The notes under the pieces: model-generated
What the model saw: only the letters and a program-made list of their open reading frames with translations
What the model was told of the DNA's origin: nothing
Database searches by the model: none
Made by a program: the position numbers and the translations under genes
NCBI GenBank assembly: GCA_965230185.1
Contig: OZ245995.1
Location: 3,348,001-3,412,000 of the forward strand
Direction: 5' to 3'
Length of the DNA stretch: 64,000 nucleotides
Source: Motiliproteus sp965230185
Lineage (GTDB): Bacteria > Pseudomonadota > Gammaproteobacteria > Pseudomonadales > Balneatricaceae
Shown: positions 43,162 to 51,600 of the stretch, one piece after another
Layout: every line of letters starts with the position of its first letter
How positions within the stretch are numbered: position 1 is the first letter of the stretch

Positions 43162-43314
43162 GACCAACCTAATTTCCAATTCTTACCTTAAGGCCTGATA
43201 GTAACGTAAAGAAATAAGCGCTCCAACAGGAAACCTCTTCACTGCTGACCTGGATCATTGCCAAACAAAACTACCGCCCCCTTAAAAATCAATTGAGTTT
43301 TTTTTGTTTTTTAT

Positions 43315-43327
43315 GCGTTAATAACGC
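43315..43327. promoter_or_regulatory. Palindrome upstream of the exopolysaccharide operon
   Basis: GCGTTAATAACGC is a perfect 6+1+6 dyad, 35 bases before the ATG of the export lipoprotein. The position suits an operator or leader element. The binding factor is unknown. Confidence 0.4.
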
Positions 43328-43362
43328 TGTCGATAGCTATCACTTTGAGTCAGGAGAGCAAA

Positions 43363-44010
43363 ATGATAAATGGAACCATCAGGAAGCTGTTTACGTGCTT
43401 CACTGGAGTATTCTTGATTTTGGGTATAACTGGATGCGCTCAGAACCAGTACCCGCCATTGCCGACCTCCGAACCCAAAGAACCTTTTACTACCAATCCT
43501 GCCGATTACAACTACCTTGTAGGCCCCGGGGACTCTGTCCAGATCTTTGTCTGGGGCAATCCGGAAGTGTCTGACACGGCGGTGGTACGCCCTGATGGAA
43601 AAATCACCACCCCGCTGATTGAAGATGTCGCTGTCAGCGGACTCACACCAACCGCCATTGCTCGCAAGATGGAAGAAATTCTCAGCGTCTACGTTAAGGA
43701 ACCTATCGTCACTGTTATTGTGGAAAGCTTCAATGGCCCCTACTCTGAACAGATTCGAATCATCGGCGAAGCGACGTCGCCACAATCCATTCCCTACTCT
43801 CAGTGGATGACCCTGCTGGATGTCATGATTGCCGTAGGCGGGCTGACAGAGTTTGCTGATGGAAACAATGCCAGCATCTATCGCATTGTTGATGGGGAAC
43901 AAAAACAGTTTTCTGTTCGCATTGAAGATCTGATCCAGAACGCTGACATATCTGCGAATGTCGACATCCTGCCCGGCGATATCATCATCATCCCCGAAGA
44001 CTGGTTCTGA
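43363..44010 (+). CDS. Exosortase-system polysaccharide export lipoprotein (Wza/EpsE-like)
   Basis: A 215-residue outer-membrane export protein: lipoprotein signal with lipobox GITGC (Cys25), then a poly-export domain starting YLVGPGDSVQIFVWGNPEVS and a SLBB-like region IRIIGEATSPQSIPYSQWMTLLDVMIAVGGLTEFADG. It is short, as in the exosortase A-associated family (TIGR03027). It should form the outer-membrane exit for the exopolysaccharide made with the next genes. AGGAG 6 bases before ATG 43363 rules out the TTG six codons upstream. Confidence 0.9.
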   Translation: MINGTIRKLFTCFTGVFLILGITGCAQNQYPPLPTSEPKEPFTTNPADYNYLVGPGDSVQIFVWGNPEVSDTAVVRPDGKITTPLIEDVAVSGLTPTAIARKMEEILSVYVKEPIVTVIVESFNGPYSEQIRIIGEATSPQSIPYSQWMTLLDVMIAVGGLTEFADGNNASIYRIVDGEQKQFSVRIEDLIQNADISANVDILPGDIIIIPEDWF

Positions 44011-44035
44011 GACCAGAACTTACCCGGAGTAGAAA

Positions 44036-45676
44036 ATGCAGGAACTACTGGACCAACTGACCGTTCTCTTTAAGGGATTATGGACAAAAAAATGGTACGC
44101 CATAGTCGTCGCCTGGGCCGTTTGCCTGATAGCGTGGCCCATCGTCCTGAAGATGCCCGATCAGTATCGATCCTCGGCTAAGGTTTATGTCGACACGCAG
44201 TCGCTGCTAAAGCCATTGCTAAGAGGTCTGACCATACAGAGCGATCCCAGCGAGCAGATACGACTTATGTCTCAAACCTTGCTGAGCCGCCCGAATCTGG
44301 AGAAAATCGCCCGGTTGACCGATTTAGATCTGACCACCAGGACCCCTGCTGAATTTGATTTACTTCTCCGAAAGCTCCGTGAGGATATTCGTTTCAGCAA
44401 GGCCCGACGTGAGAACATTTTCACGATCACTTATTCAAACCCGAACCCCAACCTGGCTAAAAACGTTGTGCAGTCGACTCTGACTACTCTGGTGGAAAAC
44501 ACCCTGGGGGATAAACGAACCGATACTGTTAACGCCCAGTCTTTTCTGGATCGCCAGATTGCAGAGTACGAAGCAAAGCTGGATGAAGCGGCCCGCAAAG
44601 TGACCGTTTTTAAGCAGGCCAATGTCGCTTTTCTTACCGGTAGTGCCGGTAGTTTCTACAATGGACTGACAGCGCTGCGCGGGCAGATTCGCGATATTCA
44701 GTTAAGCCTGAACGAAGCTCTTCAACGAAAAGAATCTCTGGAGCTACAACTGGAGGATCTGGAAGACTCTGAGGAAGAAGAGGAGATTTTCGGCGGTGAC
44801 TTCATGACCGCGGGCCAGGCTACGATCTATGACAGCCGAATTTCAGTCCTTGAGCAGGAACTGGATGCACTGCAACTGAAGTATACCGATCGCCACCCAC
44901 TCATACGAGAGACAAAGCGTAAACTGGAGAGCCTGCGCGCCAAACAGCAGCAGGAGACCGAACAGCAGGCGAGCATGACCAGCTCCGAAAGCGGCGGAAT
45001 CGAAAACAATCCCGTCTATCAGTCGGTAAAACTCAATCTGTCGCAAGAACTGGCCAATATACAGTCCCTGAAAGTTCGACTGGCCAATTACCAAGAGCGC
45101 CTGAAAGCACAGCAACAGAAACTGGACACTGTGCCAGAAGTTGAAGCCGAGTTCGCCGCCCTGCAGCGGGGCCACACCGTTGTCCAACGCAAATACAGTG
45201 AATTGCTGACTCGACGTGAGTCAGCCCGACTTTCCGAATCGGCCGAGGCTGATACGGACAGTCTGCAATTTCGGGTAATTGAACCCCCCCGGGTACCCAA
45301 TAACCCGGACGGCCCTAACCGTCCACTATTCCTGTCGGGCGCGCTTGTAGCCGCAATTGGTATCGGCATCGCGATTGCAGCTGGTCTTAGCATTCTCAAT
45401 CCTACTTTTCTGGATACACGACAACTATACGCAGTAACGGGCGTGCCTGTGCTTGGATCGGTAACACTATTGCACTCTCAGGAAGTAATCAAAGCGGTGA
45501 GACGCCGGGGGTACCTCTTCGTATCGTTGGGTATTTTGCTGGTAGCACTATACGGCCTTCTTATGGGCTTGCAGCTTAACCCACAGCTTAATCAATCGCT
45601 TATGGAACGGATTCCGGATTTAACCAGTGCTCCGGTAATCGATTCAATACTCAATAAACTCAAGACTTTCTTTTAG
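44036..45676 (+). CDS. Exosortase-system polysaccharide chain-length determinant (Wzz/GNVR type)
   Basis: A 546-residue inner-membrane co-polymerase. An N-terminal membrane helix (WYAIVVAWAVCLIAWPIVLK) and two near the C-terminus (LFLSGALVAAIGIGIAIAAGL and YLFVSLGILLVALYGLLMGL) enclose a long periplasmic coiled coil; RVIEPPRVPNNPDGPNRP is the conserved proline-rich segment. It matches the exosortase-linked family (TIGR03007) in size. It should control polymer length with the tyrosine kinase encoded next, 5 bases downstream. Confidence 0.92.
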   Translation: MQELLDQLTVLFKGLWTKKWYAIVVAWAVCLIAWPIVLKMPDQYRSSAKVYVDTQSLLKPLLRGLTIQSDPSEQIRLMSQTLLSRPNLEKIARLTDLDLTTRTPAEFDLLLRKLREDIRFSKARRENIFTITYSNPNPNLAKNVVQSTLTTLVENTLGDKRTDTVNAQSFLDRQIAEYEAKLDEAARKVTVFKQANVAFLTGSAGSFYNGLTALRGQIRDIQLSLNEALQRKESLELQLEDLEDSEEEEEIFGGDFMTAGQATIYDSRISVLEQELDALQLKYTDRHPLIRETKRKLESLRAKQQQETEQQASMTSSESGGIENNPVYQSVKLNLSQELANIQSLKVRLANYQERLKAQQQKLDTVPEVEAEFAALQRGHTVVQRKYSELLTRRESARLSESAEADTDSLQFRVIEPPRVPNNPDGPNRPLFLSGALVAAIGIGIAIAAGLSILNPTFLDTRQLYAVTGVPVLGSVTLLHSQEVIKAVRRRGYLFVSLGILLVALYGLLMGLQLNPQLNQSLMERIPDLTSAPVIDSILNKLKTFF

Positions 45677-45681
45677 CAGCT

Positions 45682-46671
45682 ATGACAAACACTATTGAAC
45701 GCGCTCTTGAAAAACAGCGACAACTGCTGGAAAACGTCGATGAGAACATTGATCGGCAGGACTCTTCAACGTCCGCAGCTCCTGTGACAGAGCCGGCAAC
45801 TTCCCACCAGCACATTCCCAGCCCGCCCAATCCTGAACCGGTTGAGCCAACTACCCGGGAACCACTCCCCCCCATTTCCCAGCAAGGAATGACTGATGCT
45901 GCATTAGCAAAAAACAAAGAACCTCAGGATGTTGAAATCAGCATTGACTTCCTGGAAGAACAGGGAATGGTGACTCCGACTGAAAACTTCTCCAAGATCA
46001 AGGAAGAATATCGTTATATTAAGCGCCCATTGCTGAACAACGCATTTGACTACAGCAACACCAACCCCACCACCTCAGAAAAAACCAGCTTCCCCAACGC
46101 CAACCTGATCATGGTCTCCAGCGCCCATTCCGGGGAGGGCAAGACCTTTACCGCCATTAACCTGGCAATCAGCATGGTTCTCGAGCAGGATCGAACCGTA
46201 TTGCTGGTTGATGCGGATGTTATCAATCCGAGCATCTGCCAACGACTAAACATTGAGGACCGACCGGGATTGATGGACTATCTCAGAGGGGAAGTCAGCG
46301 TCGGCGATATTATCCTTAGCACGAATATTCCAAAACTCAAATTAATTACTGCCGGCAGCAGATATCACCACTCCAATGAGATGCTTGCCAGTGAAAAAAT
46401 GCGCCAGTTTACTAAAGAGCTATCCAGTCGCTACAGTGATCGAATTGTTATTTTCGACACTTCTCCGCTACTTGGTGCCAGCGAAACCAATGTTCTCGCG
46501 CAGCTGACCGGCCAGGCGGTAATCGTCGTCGAACAGGAAAAAACCAAACAGCGCAACCTGGACAGAGCTCTTGAAGTTCTGCATCCGGATCAGGCTGTAG
46601 GCCTGGTACTGAATAAAAGTAAAAGCAGCCGCAAGGACTATTATGGCTACTACTATGCTGACAGAAAATAA
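45682..46671 (+). CDS. Exosortase-system tyrosine autokinase
   Basis: A 329-residue BY-kinase cytoplasmic protein. Walker A SSAHSGEGKTFTAINLA, Walker A' VLLVDADVINPS and Walker B IVIFDTSPLL are in order; the C-terminus YYGYYYADRK is the tyrosine cluster that is autophosphorylated. Family TIGR03018. The first 110 residues are Pro/Glu-rich and variable. With the chain-length protein it regulates exopolysaccharide polymerisation. It overlaps the following gene by 29 bases. Confidence 0.92.
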   Translation: MTNTIERALEKQRQLLENVDENIDRQDSSTSAAPVTEPATSHQHIPSPPNPEPVEPTTREPLPPISQQGMTDAALAKNKEPQDVEISIDFLEEQGMVTPTENFSKIKEEYRYIKRPLLNNAFDYSNTNPTTSEKTSFPNANLIMVSSAHSGEGKTFTAINLAISMVLEQDRTVLLVDADVINPSICQRLNIEDRPGLMDYLRGEVSVGDIILSTNIPKLKLITAGSRYHHSNEMLASEKMRQFTKELSSRYSDRIVIFDTSPLLGASETNVLAQLTGQAVIVVEQEKTKQRNLDRALEVLHPDQAVGLVLNKSKSSRKDYYGYYYADRK

Positions 46672-48187
46672 TTCAACGCCACCAAGCTTCCGGCCATTGA
46701 AAGCAGTCAGCTTTTTGCATGTTGTTGCATGTACGCTATTGATCGCCAGCTCACCAGACCTGACCGCTTCTGACTGGAAGTTTCAGCCAACTTTGTCTGT
46801 CACTGGCAATTTTACCGACAATGTTGACCTCAGTCCGGACAACGAGGATAACAGCCTTATCACCCAGGTCACCCCGGGATTCAGCTTGTCGAAGTCCGGC
46901 AGCCATTTACGAGCTAACATAAAATACGGCCTGCAATGGGCAGAGGCCTGGTCCGGAGACGGCAGCGATTTCAGCGAACACCAACTAAACGCCACTGCAA
47001 ACGCAGAACTGATAGATGATCACCTTTTCGTCGATGCCAGCAGCACAGTCTCACAACAACTTATCTCCAATCGCAGCTCTTCCACAGGCAACCCCATTAA
47101 CAATAACGATGATTTTGCCACCACGACCACATTCTCAATCAGCCCCTATTGGCGACAACGCATAGGAGACGATCTGGTATTGAATGCACGTCTGACATAT
47201 GACGACGTTTTTTTTGGTGACGGTGTAGATCAGGACAGCGGAGGTTTTACCTTCAGCACCTCTGTCGATTATTCGGCAGATTCTACTCCAGGCGACTTTC
47301 ACTGGACTGTGGACCTCAACAACAGTCGAATATCCGCTGACTCTGCAGACAATATTAACAGCGACCGGATCAGCTTATCAGCAGGCTACCGCCTCACCTC
47401 AAAACTGGATACCACCCTCACCTACGGCTATGTCGACAATCATATCGACAATCCGACTGACGGCGACGCCGATGCCAGTGATTTCTGGGGTGCACGAATT
47501 GACTGGAATCCAACCAGCCGCACACAAATCAGAGCAAACTACAACAGCAGCCTGACCGATGAAGGACACGGACTAATTTTCAACCATCGCCGTCGCCACA
47601 CTAACTGGTCAGTGATTTATAACGAGAACGTGAGCAACACTCGCCGGGAATTGCTGACCCTGAGTCCTGTCGGCTCGCTGATTTGTCCGACAACGTCCAG
47701 CTTCAGCATCGCCGATTGTCGATTCGTAACTAGCGGAACAACTCCACTGCCGGGCCCTGATGAGCAGATTATTACGGCACAGACTCCAATCCCTTCTCTG
47801 GTAAATGACCGCTTTATTCAGAAGAGCTGGACCGGAAATCTCACCTATAGCAAAGGCAAAAGCAGCTACAACCTGAGCCTGTACTCCCGTGAGCGTGAAT
47901 TTCAAACCGGCCCGCTGGAATCCGAGAAAGACACAGGTTTCAGCCTTGGCTGGAACCTGAGAATGAACTCCAGAACTTCGGCATCTATCCGCTATTCCTT
48001 GTCCGAACTTGAGCCAGATAATGAACCAAAAGACACAACCAACAGTCTCACCCTGAGCTTAAGCCGGCGAGTTGATCCAGATACAACAGTTTCAGTTACC
48101 GTAAATACCAACGAGCGCGATTCGGACGAGTCAACGCGCGAGTATACTGAAAACAACATCAATGTCAGTTTTAACCGGACCTTTTAG
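46643..48187 (+). CDS. PEP-CTERM system-associated outer-membrane beta-barrel protein
   Basis: A 514-residue protein with an N-terminal export signal ending near TASDWKF and a body of alternating amphipathic strands rich in Asn, Ser, Thr and Asp, closing with the aromatic end NNINVSFNRTF. This fits the TIGR03016 family of putative outer-membrane barrels found in exosortase exopolysaccharide loci. AAGGA five bases before ATG 46643 supports this start although it lies inside the kinase gene. Likely role: export or anchoring of the polymer. Confidence 0.88.
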   Translation: MATTMLTENNSTPPSFRPLKAVSFLHVVACTLLIASSPDLTASDWKFQPTLSVTGNFTDNVDLSPDNEDNSLITQVTPGFSLSKSGSHLRANIKYGLQWAEAWSGDGSDFSEHQLNATANAELIDDHLFVDASSTVSQQLISNRSSSTGNPINNNDDFATTTTFSISPYWRQRIGDDLVLNARLTYDDVFFGDGVDQDSGGFTFSTSVDYSADSTPGDFHWTVDLNNSRISADSADNINSDRISLSAGYRLTSKLDTTLTYGYVDNHIDNPTDGDADASDFWGARIDWNPTSRTQIRANYNSSLTDEGHGLIFNHRRRHTNWSVIYNENVSNTRRELLTLSPVGSLICPTTSSFSIADCRFVTSGTTPLPGPDEQIITAQTPIPSLVNDRFIQKSWTGNLTYSKGKSSYNLSLYSREREFQTGPLESEKDTGFSLGWNLRMNSRTSASIRYSLSELEPDNEPKDTTNSLTLSLSRRVDPDTTVSVTVNTNERDSDESTREYTENNINVSFNRTF

Positions 48188-48205
48188 GGATGAAGATCAT
48201 CAGCC

Positions 48206-49282
48206 ATGTATGAATCCTATTTCGGCTTACTCGCAAAGCCTTTTCAACTGAGTCCGGATCCGGAGTTTTTCTTCTCCAGCAAGGGTCACAAACGAGCCTT
48301 GTCGTACCTGCAGTATGGACTGGGTCAGGGCGAAGGGTTTATTGTTGTCACCGGCCAGGTAGGAACCGGAAAAACGACGCTGATGCGTAATCTGCTGAAA
48401 AACGTCAACCGGGATAACGTTATTGCTGCGCAGCTGGTTACGACTAAATTAGAGGCAGATGACCTGCTGCGCATGATTTGTGCGTCATTCGGCCTGCCAG
48501 CTGAAAATAAGCCAAAAGCAATCCTGTTACAGCAGTTTGAAGGTTTTTTAAGAGCTGCACATCAGGCTCAAAAAAGAGTCCTCCTTGTCGTGGATGAAGC
48601 TCAGAACCTTCCAACCAGCGCGATAGAAGAACTTCGGATGCTATCCAACTTTCAGCTTACCGATTCCCCACTGCTACAGAGCTTTCTGCTTGGACAACCG
48701 GAACTTCGAGCGATGATACAGGATCCCACCATGGAGCAGTTCCGCCAGCGCATTATCGCCTCCTGTCATCTTCAGCCTCTGGGTGAAAATGAGGTCAGGG
48801 AATATATTCTCTGGCGTCTTACCGTTGCCGGCTGGACCCAGAACCCTAAATTTTCTGACCAGGCTTTCATAGAGATTCACAAGTTTACCGATGGAGTGCC
48901 ACGCAGGATCAATATTTTCTGCGACCGCCTGCTGTTGTTCTGCTTCCTTGAGGAAGTCAAAATTATCACCCGGGAAATCATAGATACCGTAGCGGAAGAA
49001 CTGGCGGACGAATTATCTCCGACAGTTGCCCCGAGGGCCGCCGTAGTGACTGATACATGCACCCCGGCTGTCACACCAGCACAGCCCTCAGTACAACTTC
49101 AGACCAGCCTGCCCGAAATTGATGAGTTACAGCAGAAGATCAATCTGCTAAACAATTACCTGAATGAATCCCTGGACGAAAAAATTCAGATGCTGAAGGT
49201 CGTTGATAAGAAATTCAAAGCAAAGATGGAAAGAGCCCTGGAAGAGACACCCTCGCCGCCCACAACTATTCGGAAAAAATAG
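48206..49282 (+). CDS. Exosortase-system AAA ATPase (ExeA/GspA-like)
   Basis: A 358-residue protein: MYESYFGLLAKPFQLSPDPEFFF is the classical ExeA-type start; Walker A GQVGTGKTTL near residue 50, Walker B VLLVVDEAQN near 130, sensor RQRIIASCHLQPL after that. The C-terminal 90 residues are Pro/Thr-rich then helical. It matches the exosortase-associated ATPase family (TIGR03015). It is the last gene of the five-gene export block in this window; genes that usually follow (deacetylase, exosortase, glycosyltransferases) are absent here. Confidence 0.9.
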   Translation: MYESYFGLLAKPFQLSPDPEFFFSSKGHKRALSYLQYGLGQGEGFIVVTGQVGTGKTTLMRNLLKNVNRDNVIAAQLVTTKLEADDLLRMICASFGLPAENKPKAILLQQFEGFLRAAHQAQKRVLLVVDEAQNLPTSAIEELRMLSNFQLTDSPLLQSFLLGQPELRAMIQDPTMEQFRQRIIASCHLQPLGENEVREYILWRLTVAGWTQNPKFSDQAFIEIHKFTDGVPRRINIFCDRLLLFCFLEEVKIITREIIDTVAEELADELSPTVAPRAAVVTDTCTPAVTPAQPSVQLQTSLPEIDELQQKINLLNNYLNESLDEKIQMLKVVDKKFKAKMERALEETPSPPTTIRKK

Positions 49283-49599
49283 CCATCAGTTGAACACTCA
49301 TTATGCACAAATAAACAGGTGTCTGATTTCTTTACAAGCAGTTTTACACCAGCTCGACCTGAACAAAGTAACACAATAAATTCATAGGGTTGCAATCTGG
49401 GCCCGATTATTGCTTAACTAACCTTTGACAACAGTTCTTTTGCGCTGCGTCATTTCAATTACATATGACGGGTCTAGAATTGGTATAGTGAAGAATCGTA
49501 TGAGGGCCAAAAGTCGCGCATGGCTCCAGGTTCGGAAAATCGTTAGCACAGATCGGCAGTAGAGCCCAAGCAGGGAAAATACAGAAGCGGTGACGGAAA
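49283..49599 (+). other. Intergenic region and leader of the HprK-related cassette
   Basis: About 317 bases without a gene. It holds the sigma-54-type promoter at 49399-49414 and, downstream of it, a leader of roughly 175 bases before the ATG at 49600. A CAAATAAAC stretch near 49309 repeats the left arm of the inverted repeat at 23750 without its partner arm. Confidence 0.5.
49399..49414 (+). promoter_or_regulatory. Putative sigma-54 (-24/-12) promoter
   Basis: GGGCCCG-ATTA-TTGCT matches the consensus TGGCACG-N4-TTGCW at 10 of 12 defined positions, with the required GG-N10-GC spacing. It faces the HprK-related cassette. The sigma-54 activator PrsR is encoded 3.4 kb away in the same locus, which makes it the likely activator. 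Confidence 0.65.
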
Positions 49600-50355
49600 A
49601 TGTCCGATAAATTGACACAAGTGAGTGATCAGTCCTGTCAACAGGATCAAACAACACGGCAGGACCGTCGGGCTTTTATCCGAAAAAGCACGCTGGCCGT
49701 CCCTCTGATTGCCAGCGTCAGCAGCCGACCAGTGTGGGCTTGTAGCGTGTCCGGGCATATGTCCGGGAACGTATCTCAGCATTCTGCTGACGCCTGTATG
49801 GCACCAGCAGAATGCAAACCCTGGGGATATTGGAAAAAGTGGATGGAGGTCTACCAGTTTATTAACGCCGACAGATTGTCCATGACCGAAACAGAGTTTA
49901 ATGCGTACTTAGCCAACAATAGCGATGACATTTTCAAGATCAGCAGTACCAATAAACCAATAAACGCTTTATATAACTGGTATTTATCAGACGAGGCAAC
50001 AGGCGGTGCGTGCGCCCCAACGAATAATGATAATCCTGCAGCCACAGTCGTTACCAGCTTTGGCGAACCAGCTAATGGGAAGCAAAAACGCTACGTCGCA
50101 GGGATACTGAACGCAGCTCATAGTGGTATTGAATTCCCCTACCCAACCAATCAGTGGACCTGGCAATACATCGACGACAAATATGGCTCCACCTCTGACC
50201 GGGAGGCCGCAAGCCTGGATTACTTGCTCAAGGAGTTCTATGCCAAACCAAGAAGTAACCCAACGGGGTTAGGAGTCATTACTGAGTTACCAGAAGTAAC
50301 GAGCGAATGGGATGCTTTCAAATGGGCTCGGAAATACCTGTTTAACATCAGCTGA
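49600..50355 (+). CDS. Tat-like exported protein heading the HprK-related cassette, unknown function
   Basis: A 251-residue protein. Residues 20-47 form a twin-arginine-type signal: DRRAFIRKS (Arg23-Arg24), hydrophobic TLAVPLIASV and a VWA cleavage site, immediately followed by Cys48. The mature N-terminus is CSVSGHMSGNVS, then Cys66 and Cys72 in CKPWGYWKKW, an aromatic block resembling the GYWK motif of other small secreted proteins. The remainder is soluble, rich in Asn, Tyr and Trp. No enzyme family recognised. It is first behind the sigma-54-type promoter and 52 bases before the PqqD-like gene, so it may be the substrate of that cassette (inference). Confidence 0.72.
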   Translation: MSDKLTQVSDQSCQQDQTTRQDRRAFIRKSTLAVPLIASVSSRPVWACSVSGHMSGNVSQHSADACMAPAECKPWGYWKKWMEVYQFINADRLSMTETEFNAYLANNSDDIFKISSTNKPINALYNWYLSDEATGGACAPTNNDNPAATVVTSFGEPANGKQKRYVAGILNAAHSGIEFPYPTNQWTWQYIDDKYGSTSDREAASLDYLLKEFYAKPRSNPTGLGVITELPEVTSEWDAFKWARKYLFNIS

Positions 50356-50407
50356 TCATATATAGATTTTCTTCACAAACTTGTAGTTTATCGCGTAAAC
50401 TCCCTGC

Positions 50408-50686
50408 ATGCGCTGGAAATTGAGTGAACAAGTTCAAGAAACCTTTGTAATCTGGGGAGATTGCGCGGTCGTTCAGCACCACTGTTCCGGCGAGACCCTT
50501 CGTTTATCCGGGATAGCAGCTCATTTAATTGATGTGCTCAGTAACCAGCCCTGCAGTCAAAACACCCTTTTTACATTGTTGGCGCAAAGGAATAGCAGCC
50601 TGTACTCCAAAGATGAAATGGACAAAATTCTTAGCGGCCTGCTTAGTCAGCTTGAGCACAAAGAAATTATTACACCGTGTCACTGA
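50408..50686 (+). CDS. PqqD-like protein of the HPr-rel-A system
   Basis: A 92-residue protein resembling PqqD: an N-terminal strand pair (QETFVIWGDCAVVQHHCSGETLRLSGIAAHLIDVL) and C-terminal helices ending LSQLEHKEII. PqqD-type folds bind leader peptides in RiPP systems; here the family (TIGR04353-like) is known only by its neighbour, an HprK-related kinase. Its end overlaps the kinase start by 10 bases. The ATG at 50408 has only a weak ribosome site. Confidence 0.75.
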   Translation: MRWKLSEQVQETFVIWGDCAVVQHHCSGETLRLSGIAAHLIDVLSNQPCSQNTLFTLLAQRNSSLYSKDEMDKILSGLLSQLEHKEIITPCH

Positions 50687-51600
50687 CTATCGCCCACATT
50701 TTAGATCATCTGCAACATGACCTTAATTCCGACGACGGAATTTCTTTTAGAGTCGGCCCCTTTTCCGTCAATCTTCGCAGCAGTGAATACAAATTAGCAT
50801 CCGGCATTAGCAAACTCTACGCTGATTATCCGCTGATCAAGAAGCCAGCTTTTGTAGATTTTCGTATCCAGCTAAAACGTACCGGGCTGATTCGCCGCTA
50901 TTTCCGCCCCCAGGTGGAGTTTTTTCAAGACGATCTGCGGCCCTTTAAACCCCTCCCCAGCGCAGAAGCCTTCCCATTTTTTGAATGGGGACTAAACTGG
51001 TGTATTGCCACCCATGCGCATCATTTCCTGATGCTTCATGCAGCAGTACTTGAAAAAGAGGGTCGAGCACTCGTGTTGCCTGCAGCTCCAGGCTCGGGGA
51101 AAAGCACGCTATGTGCCGCCCTGACATTTAGCGGCTGGCGGCTGCTCTCAGATGAATTTGCACTAATCGATTGGAATGCTTCAAAAATAACCCCTCTGCC
51201 GCGGCCTATCAGCCTAAAGAACGATTCCATCAATATAATTCAGGAGCGCTTTCCTTACTGCGAACAGGGCAGCCTGGTTGAGGGCACCAGCAAGGGTACT
51301 ATTGCCCATCTCAAGCCTCCCCTATCAGCGATGCTCGAGAGCGAAAACAGACCCACTCCCTGCTGGATTGTTTTCCCTCAATACCAGACCGACAGCGACA
51401 CGATTCTCAAACCGCTGGATAAAGCTTCAGCATTCATCAAAACCATCGACAACAGCTTCAACTACAACCAGCTGGGTAAGCAGGGATTTACCAGCGTCAG
51501 AGCACTTATAGAGCGGTGTGCCAGCTTTGATTTCAGATATAGTGACCTCGACGAGGCGCTGGAGGTTTTTGACGGACTGGTACACGATGGACAGCACTAA
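50677..51600 (+). CDS. HprK-related kinase A
   Basis: A 307-residue protein whose C-terminal half resembles HPr kinase/phosphorylase: HAAVLEKEGRALVLPAAPGS leads into P-loop APGSGKST (137-144), and LLSDEFALID follows as the acidic metal-binding segment. The N-terminal 110 residues are specific to this family (TIGR04352-like). The reaction is presumed to be phosphorylation of a protein or other target; HPr itself is not implied. GTG start inside the end of the PqqD-like gene suggests translational coupling, and it overlaps the next gene by 14 bases. Confidence 0.85.
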   Translation: MSLTIAHILDHLQHDLNSDDGISFRVGPFSVNLRSSEYKLASGISKLYADYPLIKKPAFVDFRIQLKRTGLIRRYFRPQVEFFQDDLRPFKPLPSAEAFPFFEWGLNWCIATHAHHFLMLHAAVLEKEGRALVLPAAPGSGKSTLCAALTFSGWRLLSDEFALIDWNASKITPLPRPISLKNDSINIIQERFPYCEQGSLVEGTSKGTIAHLKPPLSAMLESENRPTPCWIVFPQYQTDSDTILKPLDKASAFIKTIDNSFNYNQLGKQGFTSVRALIERCASFDFRYSDLDEALEVFDGLVHDGQH

